From contig NZ_FSRA01000001.1 in NCBI RefSeq assembly GCF_900129465.1, positions 4,094,482 to 4,158,481 of the forward strand: a DNA stretch of 64,000 nt. Reading direction: 5' to 3'. Each line of letters begins with the position of its first letter. The stretch's first letter is position 1. Made by a program: the position numbers and the translations under genes. The notes under the pieces are model-generated. The model searched no databases. It was not told where the DNA came from and saw only the letters and a list, made by a program, of their open reading frames with translations. Origin of the DNA: Chitinophaga niabensis (GTDB lineage Bacteria; Bacteroidota; Bacteroidia; Chitinophagales; Chitinophagaceae). Positions 1 through 9,174 of this stretch are shown here, in pieces.

Positions 1-2440
1 GCACCAGGTCGAATATATGTGCAGGCAATGGTTTGATCGGAGTTACCTGGATTGGTTTAATAGGCAGTGGTGTATTCGGTTTTGCTACTTGTTGTGGTTG
101 TACGATGTAAGGCACATAGAAATCTCCCACCACTACTCTTTCGTTCCTGTTATTTGTATTGATGATGGCGTATACGATCAGGAAAGTGCCACCCTTTTGC
201 ACGCCTGCATTATGCAGCAGTGAAGGGTTGTCTTTGAGGAAGTTCATGAAGATATAACTGTCCTTGATGGCTTCACTGGTATCTACGGCCAGGTTCTTGA
301 TCCAGTCCAGCAATGCGGGAGTATGGATCTGCGCCACACTTTGCAGCGGAGTGGAAAGTGCGGTGCGGGTGAGCAGCTTAGCACCATTGTTCAGCACGGC
401 TGCTTTCATGGCGATGGACTCGTGTACCGGCGCGAAATCTTTTGTTTTCAGCTGATTGATATTCAGGCTGAGGAAAGGTTTGAGATCGGTTAGCTCTTTA
501 TCGATCTCTTTCTTTTTATCCACAGCTTTGGAACGGATATCCTTTGCGTTGCCATAATAATTGGAAACACCTGGTGCTGTGAGTTCTACTTCTGTTGGCA
601 ATTTCAGCTCAAGATCATCATTGAAGCCTTTCATTTTATCCAGGTAGTCGTTCAGCTTGAACTTATTCATTTCATGCAGTACATCCAGGTAAGGCGGATG
701 GTATTCCCATTTAGGAATGATGAAATTCCTGATAGCATCCAGCTGCAGGCCCATGATCTCAAAAGGAAGGTCTTTCCCTTCGCGGAGTTTGTCCAGCTGG
801 GCATATACGTTCTCATAACTTTTGCCTACATGCCCTTCCACGCGGAAGAAGTTGTATTTATCCAGGTCATAGTCCAAAGGCTGACGGATATGCGGCATTG
901 TTTCCGGGGCATTCTCTGCCGCGAAATAATTCAGATGGGTATCGATAGCACGGCGGCGGTAACGCTCATAGTCCCATTCTTCTATCAGCGATTGCGGCCT
1001 GTAGTAATAAGGAATGCTCTTTTCTCCCAGGGGACGTTCTGTATTTACAGTGGGGGTTACCCTTACGCCCTGGTCACGCTGCCCTGGGGTGTATTCATAG
1101 CTCTGGATGATCTGCACCAGGCGGTTGTAGAGATACAAGGCCCTGCGCAATTGTTCATCCTTGTTATTCAGGATGGGTGATTCAATGAAACACTGGCGGT
1201 AACGGCAACTGATCTCATCGCTGGGGTCCTGTACTAATCCCAGTGCAAGATGTTTGGGGAACAGTTCAGGTGCAATGCAGCAGCCCTGGCAAAGATCAAA
1301 AGTAGCTTCCCTGAATTCTGTATAAGCTACTGCCACATCTTTCACAAAATCGTAGAGATATTGAATGCCGTATGATTCCAGCGCAGCCTTCAGTAATTCA
1401 GGTATCCGTGCCTGGAAATCGGCGGCGGCGGAACCACTGAGGTTACGGAAACGGGTTACGAGGCTGGCTGGCAAACGCAGTCCCAATGTGCTGATACGGG
1501 AAATGAGTTCTGTATTTAAAGTAGCAGTGGGGCGGGTGGCTGTTGGCCGCACTGTTCCGGCCCCTTCGGTAACAGGGTTATCCGTCAGTCTCGGATTGTC
1601 CGTCAATACGGGGCGAACGTCTGTTAAACGGATGGCCGGAGACTGTGGTATTTCTCCGCTTTGCAGGTAACATTTCTGCAATGCTTTGGCCAGATCATCC
1701 GCCATTCCCAATGGCTTGCCGAGCAGTTTAGAACTTTCCTCTATCGCTGTTTGGTATTGCTTCTTGAAGTTGTTATAGTTGAAAACATCTGATGCCGGAT
1801 TAAAGATAACCCGTGGCACAAATGCATCCGGCATATCAAAGTACTGTTCACTGCAGCAGTCAGGGTCCTGGTGGATACGTTCGTAATCTGCTTTGCTGAT
1901 CAGTAAAGCATGCAGGTTGTTCTGCTGTAAAACACCCTTATTATCGCAATCAACAGAAGAACAGATATCGGTATCTTCCAGGAACTGGCTCAGGTAGAGC
2001 AGCACAACATAATCTGCTGCGGCATTCTGGGTGAAGAAGGTATTAATGGGTATCACTTCCTGGTTGCCGGGGGACTGTGCCCCTTTCACCATCAGTTCAA
2101 ACAATGGTACCTGTTTTTCCTCGTTGCGGAAAGGAAGATACTGCGCTTTGCTGTCGTCGAATGCGGTGAGTTGCACATACGTAAGGTCTTGCGGCAGGCT
2201 GATGATGTCGCCATCGGAGGTGAGGCCACAACCTTTGGTGATAGTGATATCACTGGTACCGAAGAGCACTTTCAATCCGCATACGATACCGGCGCCGATG
2301 AGGCGTGTACGGGTCAGGCGGTCCTGGTAATCAAAGTACCGGATAGCATTGTTCAGCTGGGTGGCAGTTAATACCTGGTTGTCCTCAAAATAATTGAAGG
2401 GAGGAGGGGGCACTTTCAGTTTTACGGGTATATTTTCCAT
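1..2440 (-). CDS. Very large eCIS-associated protein, 3' end cut by the window edge
   Basis: The frame is open from an ATG at 2440 to the left edge, giving at least 813 residues and no stop, so the C-terminus is missing. It begins 17 bases after the Afp12-like gene and is the last visible gene of the eCIS operon. I do not recognise a named domain. The N-terminal ~100 residues read like a baseplate-associated fold (motif TRLIGAGIVCGLKV). A low-complexity linker near residues 245-285 repeats RLTDNP and RPTAT. A cysteine cluster DLCQGCC lies near residue 355. The middle (about 440-680) is charged and probably helical, and the visible end is proline/isoleucine rich (PIKPIQVTPIKPLP). Its position after Afp12 would suit a fibre, tape-measure or baseplate role, but that is inference from order only. 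Confidence 0.85.
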   Translation of the reverse strand, partial: MENIPVKLKVPPPPFNYFEDNQVLTATQLNNAIRYFDYQDRLTRTRLIGAGIVCGLKVLFGTSDITITKGCGLTSDGDIISLPQDLTYVQLTAFDDSKAQYLPFRNEEKQVPLFELMVKGAQSPGNQEVIPINTFFTQNAAADYVVLLYLSQFLEDTDICSSVDCDNKGVLQQNNLHALLISKADYERIHQDPDCCSEQYFDMPDAFVPRVIFNPASDVFNYNNFKKQYQTAIEESSKLLGKPLGMADDLAKALQKCYLQSGEIPQSPAIRLTDVRPVLTDNPRLTDNPVTEGAGTVRPTATRPTATLNTELISRISTLGLRLPASLVTRFRNLSGSAAADFQARIPELLKAALESYGIQYLYDFVKDVAVAYTEFREATFDLCQGCCIAPELFPKHLALGLVQDPSDEISCRYRQCFIESPILNNKDEQLRRALYLYNRLVQIIQSYEYTPGQRDQGVRVTPTVNTERPLGEKSIPYYYRPQSLIEEWDYERYRRRAIDTHLNYFAAENAPETMPHIRQPLDYDLDKYNFFRVEGHVGKSYENVYAQLDKLREGKDLPFEIMGLQLDAIRNFIIPKWEYHPPYLDVLHEMNKFKLNDYLDKMKGFNDDLELKLPTEVELTAPGVSNYYGNAKDIRSKAVDKKKEIDKELTDLKPFLSLNINQLKTKDFAPVHESIAMKAAVLNNGAKLLTRTALSTPLQSVAQIHTPALLDWIKNLAVDTSEAIKDSYIFMNFLKDNPSLLHNAGVQKGGTFLIVYAIINTNNRNERVVVGDFYVPYIVQPQQVAKPNTPLPIKPIQVTPIKPLPAHIFDLV

Positions 2441-2457
2441 AAAAATAACTTTAACGT

Positions 2458-5106
2458 TTAGGCGTTCTGATTACCAAGATTTGTTCTTCCTAATAAAATG
2501 GGGGTTGGGCTGGGGCTTGCACAGTCGCTCAACTCTCCTACGGGGTATATGCTTTTTACCTGGTAGAGTATTTTGATCAGTTCCTGCAAGGCAGCTAATC
2601 CTTCCGGTGAGTTCATCTCTTCCTGCTGTTTCAATTCCAGCCATGTGCGGAATGCGCCTTCAAAGAGTCCCAGTTCCGTGTCGTTCAGCCAGCAGATCTT
2701 TGGTTGCACATGTGCGGGTGTTTCCATCCGGATGAGTTTTTCGATGTACTCCCGGAATCCTGTTTCCCGGAAACGGGCTGTATTGGCCGGCATGATCACG
2801 GTAATGCGGAAAGAATAAGGGTCCAGGGCACAACCATCATCACAATCCTTATCGGCGCATACGGGCAGGAAATTATCCGGGTTCAGGGCTTCGCCGGGCA
2901 GGGACTTTAAGTAAGTAATGTCCGGCCTTAACAGGATGTGCTCTACCACAAAGAAACCTTCATCACTATAATTCTTTTTCACAAAAGCGATGAGGAAGTC
3001 GATGGCATTATCCATCTGTTCTTCCGTTTCAAAATATTCTATCCTGCGGGCAATCACATTCCCATCTTCAGTTACATTGAAATAATGTTTACCATCCGAA
3101 GTGAGTTTGGCGCTGTAATTACTGCCGTCTGCACAAAGGCGCATGGCGGTTTTAAAGGCTATCTCACAATCTGCTCTCACGCTATACTTATGGCTGCTGC
3201 TCAGGAGTATTTTATTGGTAACAGGGTCTATGAGGCGGAAACGGAACTCATCTTTTCCATCTGTATCCAGTTCCTGGTAGATCTCGTATTTGATCACAGA
3301 GATCACCCTGCGGTTATAATTCGGAATACCGATCAACCGGGCAATGCGATGTTCCATACCACTTACATTATCCGTATCCCATACGGCCACATCGTGATTG
3401 AAATAATCAAACCCTGCGGAACGGTCGCGGCTGATGGCCGGGTATTCATTCAGGAATGCTTTTTTATCTATGAGTACATCTTCCGCTGCCTTCTGCCCAT
3501 AGAGGGAATACAACTGCATTACATAATCAGAGAAACGTTCTGCAAAGCGGGATAACAGATGGTCCAGGAAACGGTTGCTGCGCTCTACCGGCCTGTCGTA
3601 ACTATTGATCAGTTCCGGCAGGTGATTAACGCCCGGCAGCTCAAAGGAGGCGTATTCTTTGATCAGGTCCTGGATACCGGGGAAACCACCTGTTTTGATC
3701 TTCTGGAAAAAGTAAGTATGCGGGTCTTCTGCCAGTTCAGCTTCCGAGAACTGTACCCGGAATAAACTGCGCACATTACTTAACTGCGCGAGGTAATTAG
3801 CTAATATCTGATCAAAGAACAGGAGGTAACCTTTCAGTTGCTTGGCCTGTGCCCTGCGTTCTTCAGAAGCCTGGGCAGGCAATCCAAAGGGGCCTACTCC
3901 ATAGGTAACAGGCAGTTGGTTTAGCAAGGGCGTATAATCCGCCACATCCATATAACGGCCTAATCCATAATCGTAATCGGAACTTTTTACCAACTGGTTC
4001 ACCACATTGATCTTCTCATTGAGCAGATCAAGTGCAACATCTTTCTTTACGGTAACAGGGATCACATCCTTGAAGAAATGGATCGCCGCTTTATCAAGAC
4101 AAAGTGTTGGCTTATGCCATGCTGCTACCGGCAAACACCATTCATGGCGGCCATTGGGCATGTCGCAGTAGTTCAGCAGGATCTCTTTCACGGATACTAC
4201 GCCCGGAATATCCATCACAATACCAATGATATCAGAGCTGTAAATATGCGTGCGTAATACCGATCTCTCCAGCTCTTTATCCGGCAGGAAGCCGTTGGTA
4301 AGATAAGGGCCTTCAAATATTTCATCCATCGGGTATTGCTGCTCCAGCATTTCTGCGAGCGTATATTGCCTGATCAGGGGAGACAAATACTGCTGGATAC
4401 CAAACAGCACTTCTGCCATTACTTCTTCCGGATTGGCTTCTGCTTTGATCTCTATATCCGCACAGACCTGGATGCGTTGCTCGGGAATGAGCGTGATACT
4501 ACCCAGGTCTTCGCAGAGATTACGGTTCCGGTGATAAGCTTCGCGTGCCAGCAGGATCAGTGCATCCTGTTTGGCTTTGATCTGGCCGGGCGTAAGGTTT
4601 TCTTCTTCTTCCGGCGTAAGTGCATCCAGCTCCAGGAACACATCATAAATACCGTTCAGCGCAATGGGTGTATAACTGTTTGCCAGTGGTGGTGTAGCCA
4701 CCAGCGTTTTCGTTCTGGCATCCAGGAAAAGCGTGTAAACAGCTTTCCTGATCCAGGCATTTTTAATACCCGGAATATCGATGAACAGCTTGCGGTAATC
4801 ATTTACCGTTACAGGCCGGTTGGGTAAGATCTGTGCAGCAGAATAAAACTGCTGCTGGAAAGTAAGTTTGTTATCTGTTTTAGTGGCCAGCAGATCTTTT
4901 ACCGGCATGGCGGTACGGTAACCTAAATCTGTAATGGCATAACATAACAGTTCCAGCAGGGTAATACCCGGATCGTGCACATTGTAATCTGTCCACAGCT
5001 GGCTGGCCACCTTTTCGATGTACTGCAGGCCCTGAGTGCGCAACAGTTCATAGTTCATACTCTTTATCACCGGGGGCCTGGGTGATATTGTTACGGGGTT
5101 GCTCAT
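2458..5106 (-). CDS. Baseplate J-like protein (Afp12-like)
   Basis: An 882-residue wedge protein of a contractile injection baseplate. The N-terminus has the segment VASQLWTDYNVHDPGITLLE followed by LLCYAITDLGYR, typical of baseplate J-like proteins in Afp/PVC-type particles. The ATG at 5106 is preferred over an upstream TTG at 5112 because its ATGA overlaps the stop of the preceding Afp11-like gene, the usual mark of translational coupling. The product would assemble with the Afp11-like and gp25-like proteins around the VgrG-like hub. Cysteine-containing segments (CADKDCDDGC near residue 750) are unusual for a cytoplasmic structural protein and may bind metal. The assignment to the J-like family is firm; equivalence to Afp12 rests on gene order. 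Confidence 0.85.
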   Translation of the reverse strand: MSNPVTISPRPPVIKSMNYELLRTQGLQYIEKVASQLWTDYNVHDPGITLLELLCYAITDLGYRTAMPVKDLLATKTDNKLTFQQQFYSAAQILPNRPVTVNDYRKLFIDIPGIKNAWIRKAVYTLFLDARTKTLVATPPLANSYTPIALNGIYDVFLELDALTPEEEENLTPGQIKAKQDALILLAREAYHRNRNLCEDLGSITLIPEQRIQVCADIEIKAEANPEEVMAEVLFGIQQYLSPLIRQYTLAEMLEQQYPMDEIFEGPYLTNGFLPDKELERSVLRTHIYSSDIIGIVMDIPGVVSVKEILLNYCDMPNGRHEWCLPVAAWHKPTLCLDKAAIHFFKDVIPVTVKKDVALDLLNEKINVVNQLVKSSDYDYGLGRYMDVADYTPLLNQLPVTYGVGPFGLPAQASEERRAQAKQLKGYLLFFDQILANYLAQLSNVRSLFRVQFSEAELAEDPHTYFFQKIKTGGFPGIQDLIKEYASFELPGVNHLPELINSYDRPVERSNRFLDHLLSRFAERFSDYVMQLYSLYGQKAAEDVLIDKKAFLNEYPAISRDRSAGFDYFNHDVAVWDTDNVSGMEHRIARLIGIPNYNRRVISVIKYEIYQELDTDGKDEFRFRLIDPVTNKILLSSSHKYSVRADCEIAFKTAMRLCADGSNYSAKLTSDGKHYFNVTEDGNVIARRIEYFETEEQMDNAIDFLIAFVKKNYSDEGFFVVEHILLRPDITYLKSLPGEALNPDNFLPVCADKDCDDGCALDPYSFRITVIMPANTARFRETGFREYIEKLIRMETPAHVQPKICWLNDTELGLFEGAFRTWLELKQQEEMNSPEGLAALQELIKILYQVKSIYPVGELSDCASPSPTPILLGRTNLGNQNA

Positions 5107-8100
5107 GTGCAAACGTCTTGAAGGGTGTAATCGTTGATAGTATGCGCATTACCGGATACCAGGATGGCCCTGGGATCAGATACGATGATCTCATTTACAT
5201 TACCGCTCTTTTTATTACCTACCTGGTGGTACATATTACAGTCCGTCACAAAATCCACATAATCCCTGCCATCAATAAAATTGAGCAGCACGCTTTTGCG
5301 GGCAGCACCACCAAAGGCAATATCCTTAGAAGCGGAAAATGCCCAGGGGCTCAGGAACTGTTTGATCTCTTCGTTCAGTAACTTCTTGTAATAACCGGTA
5401 TCTCCCAGGGTTTTAAAACGCACCTTAAAATCAAGGATCACCTTTTCATAATGCGGGTTCTCTACATGCAGGGTTACAAACATGCCCGTATGTGCCTGTA
5501 AATAATCCTGTATGCTCACCAGCGTATCCTTGCTCACCTTAGGTTCCAGGGGATTGATGGCATTCCTGTTACGGAGGTCAGGTACCACAATAATGGCCAC
5601 ATGCCCCGGGGACTGTCCTGCACAGCAGGAATCAGTTCCCGCAGCGCTATGCTGCAAACATTTCACTTTATATACTTCCGGGAACTGCTGCAATACCATT
5701 CTTTCATAATCCCATGCCATTACGGCACGTTGCTTATGCCGCAGCCTTTCGCTCACGCGTGTCTGAAACTGCACATTGTTTTCGGGCAATTGCCCGTTAT
5801 CAGATCCATAAGGTTGCTCTACTTTTTTAATGGAAGCCAGTTTATCGCTGAGTTTGGAGATGGTACCGGCAGCCAGTACATTCATTACGGCAGTACCGGT
5901 CCCCTGCACAAAAGTAGCTTTCACTGCCTGTGTATGCAGCTGGATAAAACGGCATACGGCCATGGGATCTTTTACCTGTCCGCGGATCCAGAGCTTTCCC
6001 GCAGGGAACAATGTATTGTCTTTTGATGCTTCTGCAGGGATAGCCCATTTAATGATACCTGAGCGTAAAAGGTGATTGGTATGGTCCATCAGCAATTCTT
6101 CCGGCCGGAAGCTCCGCCATTCATTACTGCAGAGGATGCTCCATTGCACATCCTGCGTATCTGCTTCAGGATCGGCGCTGCCTTCCGCCAGCTGGAACAA
6201 ACAACTCACACTCTGGCCATATTCCACTTTATCCAGCCCAATGTAGAAAGCGCCTCCTACAGGGTGTTGTGGTAAGAGGAATACATTGGTGTTGTTCAGC
6301 TTCAGCAGCTTGTTGAAATTATCTTTGAGATAACCGTGTTGTTCTGCCACCCCAAAAACATCTGCATGGAAGAACTGCAATTCGCGGGTATTAAAAGCAG
6401 AGAAGTTGATATCGTTCACATTCACTACGCTGGTAGAAGCCGTGTAATTCAGGGAGAATGTTTTGATCAATGGGGTATAAGGTTCCAGCGGCAGTTGATC
6501 TTCCGGCACTTCTTCCCGCATCCGCGTAGCAAATACGCCGGGATATTTTTTATGGAAGAAATCTTTGTCCAGCGTGATCCTCGCAAAACCTTTTGTAGTA
6601 TCAACGGGTTTAACGGGGTTCACCAGGTTCAATAGCGGCAGCTTCCACCAATTGCTGATCCCTAATCCCACATTGCTGTAAGAATAGAAATTGGGGCTGG
6701 CCAGTACCAGCTTCTGATCTGTATAATAACTCTTAAAGGTATTGCTCAGTATTTTATAACTGGAAGGAATGCTGGTAGCAGCAGGCGCCCCACCCAAAGG
6801 CCAGCGTACATCTTCTGTAGCATTGTTGCCGAATAGTTTTGTATTGATGTTATTCGACTGCCCCTTCACGGCAATCTTAGCAGTGAAGTAGTCATTATTG
6901 CTGATAGGGTTATTATCGTTTAATACCGTGAGGCTGTCATTCAAAACACTTCCTGCAATACGGATATCCGTATTGATACTGCGGGCCGCTATCCTGTATA
7001 GCGCGTCCCGCTCAAAGTAATTGTCGTAATGCGCGCGGAAACTTTCCGGGGCACCCTGCCAGCTTACATCAAAAGAGAACTGATCGATGTTCTTCTGCAA
7101 TACTTCTTCATAGCCCACGTAGAATGAAGCACCTTTCACAGGGATAGGGCCAAAGGGCATGAAAGCCTTTTTAGGGTCCAGCAATCCCATATCATTCTGC
7201 AACTGCAAAGTAGTAACACCATTCACGGCTACTTTCATGCGCGTATTCACCACGGTGGACTTCAGCAGCATCTTACGCAGTTTGCCGGAAGTGGTTTGCG
7301 TGAACAATACCTGCATGAGTGGTTGCTGGGTATTAAAGTCTTTCCCTAATAAGGCCGCATTATATGCGGTTACTGCAGGTACTGATCTATTCAGCCCTCC
7401 GTCTGTTATCTCCATTTTCACACGCTGTGTGCTGCCGGTAATGGCGGAGAATTTGAGCGTAGCGGCATTAGGGCCTATCCAGCCTTTCTCCCCACTATAG
7501 AATATTTCCAGTGCGTTAGCGCCTAACTTATTGGCTTCGGTAAGATTGAAACTACTGTCTATTGCCAGCGTGATCTCCACTGTTACAATACGGTCTCCTT
7601 CCTTCATTTCCAATACCTGCGAAGCCAATGCAAAGCCCGTTTTCTGTACAGGTAATGCGGGCAGTTTTCTGTCTGTATCTGCTTCCCTTCCAAAAGCCGA
7701 CCAGGATTGATCTTCAGGTGGCAATTTTCCACCAAGGCCGTCCTGGCTGTTCGCTACATTGGCATAATGCACTTCATCCACTTTGTCTTCCGGCACATAG
7801 GTGGAACGTAGGTCGGTGATAAGCGCTGTGTTTACAACAATGTCGTTATCCAGTTTGTACAGGCGTTTGGTACCGGTATCATCTTTCCCGCCATCCAGCG
7901 TGGTGCCGGCTGCCAGGAATTGTTCTGTGGCAGTGCGGGCCAGCTCAAACACTACATGTACTTCGTCTGCACGGCCTTTGAGTGGTTGCAGGTTCAGTAC
8001 ATTACGGTAATAGAAATCAAGATGGTTCTGTGTGAAGCCATTCGCCTGTTCCTGTAAGGTTTGTATAAGTTGAAGGAAAGTAAGGTATAATGCCAGGTGA

Positions 8101-8366
8101 GGTTCAATATTATCCCTGGTGGATAATTGTTCCAGTAATTGTTTGGGGTCGAAGTTGAAGAAATCCGTCCAGTCGCCATTCACTTTGTTTACATTAGGTG
8201 GCAGGTGATCAAAGTACAATACAGACTTTGCGTATTGCTTGGCGAAGGTCAGCAGTTCTTCCAGGCTGCGTTCATCCACTTTCACGAAGCCATCCTGCAA
8301 CTCAGCCATCAGGCGTTGCAACTGGCTGGCGCCATCCCTTAAATGAACATTGATGTGTGGGGTCAT
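5103..8366 (-). CDS. Baseplate J-like protein (Afp11-like)
   Basis: A 1087-residue baseplate wedge component of the eCIS. The C-terminal third carries the baseplate-J signature region (PENNVQFQTRVSERLRHKQR followed by AVMAWDYERMVLQQFPEVYKVKC). The N-terminal half is a long β-rich and linker region. The ATG at 8366 lies three bases after the gp25-like stop, and the gene ends in a 4-base overlap with the Afp12-like gene, so gp25, Afp11 and Afp12 are probably co-translated. In known particles this protein forms the wedge that links the central hub to the sheath and controls the switch to contraction. I am confident of the family; the exact interfaces are inferred from homologues. Confidence 0.87.
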   Translation of the reverse strand: MTPHINVHLRDGASQLQRLMAELQDGFVKVDERSLEELLTFAKQYAKSVLYFDHLPPNVNKVNGDWTDFFNFDPKQLLEQLSTRDNIEPHLALYLTFLQLIQTLQEQANGFTQNHLDFYYRNVLNLQPLKGRADEVHVVFELARTATEQFLAAGTTLDGGKDDTGTKRLYKLDNDIVVNTALITDLRSTYVPEDKVDEVHYANVANSQDGLGGKLPPEDQSWSAFGREADTDRKLPALPVQKTGFALASQVLEMKEGDRIVTVEITLAIDSSFNLTEANKLGANALEIFYSGEKGWIGPNAATLKFSAITGSTQRVKMEITDGGLNRSVPAVTAYNAALLGKDFNTQQPLMQVLFTQTTSGKLRKMLLKSTVVNTRMKVAVNGVTTLQLQNDMGLLDPKKAFMPFGPIPVKGASFYVGYEEVLQKNIDQFSFDVSWQGAPESFRAHYDNYFERDALYRIAARSINTDIRIAGSVLNDSLTVLNDNNPISNNDYFTAKIAVKGQSNNINTKLFGNNATEDVRWPLGGAPAATSIPSSYKILSNTFKSYYTDQKLVLASPNFYSYSNVGLGISNWWKLPLLNLVNPVKPVDTTKGFARITLDKDFFHKKYPGVFATRMREEVPEDQLPLEPYTPLIKTFSLNYTASTSVVNVNDINFSAFNTRELQFFHADVFGVAEQHGYLKDNFNKLLKLNNTNVFLLPQHPVGGAFYIGLDKVEYGQSVSCLFQLAEGSADPEADTQDVQWSILCSNEWRSFRPEELLMDHTNHLLRSGIIKWAIPAEASKDNTLFPAGKLWIRGQVKDPMAVCRFIQLHTQAVKATFVQGTGTAVMNVLAAGTISKLSDKLASIKKVEQPYGSDNGQLPENNVQFQTRVSERLRHKQRAVMAWDYERMVLQQFPEVYKVKCLQHSAAGTDSCCAGQSPGHVAIIVVPDLRNRNAINPLEPKVSKDTLVSIQDYLQAHTGMFVTLHVENPHYEKVILDFKVRFKTLGDTGYYKKLLNEEIKQFLSPWAFSASKDIAFGGAARKSVLLNFIDGRDYVDFVTDCNMYHQVGNKKSGNVNEIIVSDPRAILVSGNAHTINDYTLQDVCT

Positions 8367-8369
8367 CTT

Positions 8370-8804
8370 CTACGCGGTTTTTTCTATTGGGGTTGTGTTT
8401 TTGATCTCAGTGCCTTCTATCCTGTAGAAGGGGAATACATAGTTCATACGGTTATTGGTGGTACGCACTTTATATTCCACTTCGATCTGGATCAGTCCTT
8501 CCAGCTCACGCTCTGCTACCAGGTTTATCTTCAGTACTTCTATGCGGGGTTCATAATAGAGCAGGGCTGTTTTCACACGGTCTACCATAATGGATTTGAG
8601 GCTCACATTAACAGATTCAAACAGCAGGTCTTTCATATCACATCCAAAACGTGGCTGCATGACTCTTTCTCCCAGCATGGTAGAAAGTAATACATCCAGG
8701 CTGCTGTGAATGTCTTCTTCACCTTCCAGCATTTTCACCTGCTGCGTGCCTTTTTCAAATACCGGGGGAAAACTCCATCCCCTGCCGAGAAAAGGTTTGT
8801 TCAT
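8370..8804 (-). CDS. gp25-like baseplate wedge protein (Afp9-like)
   Basis: A 144-residue protein matching the size and sequence style of the phage T4 gp25 / GPW_gp25 family. The recognisable motif is the EEDIHSSLDVLLSTMLGERV stretch followed by MQPRFGCDM near residues 28-55, with a C-terminal half containing RIEVLKI. gp25 proteins nucleate sheath assembly at the baseplate. The gene is separated from the PAAR gene by about 20 bases and sits three bases ahead of the Afp11-like start. The order PAAR, gp25, Afp11, Afp12 matches eCIS loci elsewhere. Confidence 0.9.
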   Translation of the reverse strand: MNKPFLGRGWSFPPVFEKGTQQVKMLEGEEDIHSSLDVLLSTMLGERVMQPRFGCDMKDLLFESVNVSLKSIMVDRVKTALLYYEPRIEVLKINLVAERELEGLIQIEVEYKVRTTNNRMNYVFPFYRIEGTEIKNTTPIEKTA

Positions 8805-8823
8805 GCTATTGGGGTTTTAAATA

Positions 8824-9114
8824 TTATCCTATCAAAACGGTAAAACATCCTAAAATAATTGTTCCGCCATGTGCAGTGGAATCTCCCATCCTGGCTGCAG
8901 GCATGCCACCGATCAGCACAGTGCCGGAACCGGCAGCGATGGTATCAGGGGGGCCTGTGCAAACAGCCATATCTCCTACTCTCGCCGCAGGCATTCCGCC
9001 GATCAGTACAGTGGGGCATCCTGGTGGCAGTATAGGGCCGCCAACATGAGGAACCGTTCCGGTTACCATTGGGCAAACATGCATATCTGATGCTCTTGCT
9101 GCGGGTTGTCCCAT
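8824..9114 (-). CDS. PAAR-repeat spike tip protein (Afp10-like)
   Basis: A 96-residue protein made almost entirely of PAAR-type repeats: MGQPAARASDMHVC, GGMPAARVGDMAVC and GGMPAARMGD alternate with TVLIG strands. PAAR proteins fold into a small cone that binds a metal ion and caps the VgrG-like spike, giving the injection needle its point. It has no extension, so it is a structural tip rather than a fused toxin. It follows the VgrG-like gene in the operon, as expected for its binding partner. Confidence 0.93.
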   Translation of the reverse strand: MGQPAARASDMHVCPMVTGTVPHVGGPILPPGCPTVLIGGMPAARVGDMAVCTGPPDTIAAGSGTVLIGGMPAARMGDSTAHGGTIILGCFTVLIG

Positions 9115-9174
9115 TGTGATTGATTTTTTGATGGTGCAGGTGCCGTTGCTGCGGGCTGCCTCATTGCTGCTGTA

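Noticed and set aside
2458..8366. Plus-strand ORFs over the baseplate genes (for example 2938-3555 and 4336-4827)
   Set aside because: They are mirror-frame readings of long minus-strand genes, with no ribosome-binding context or domain.
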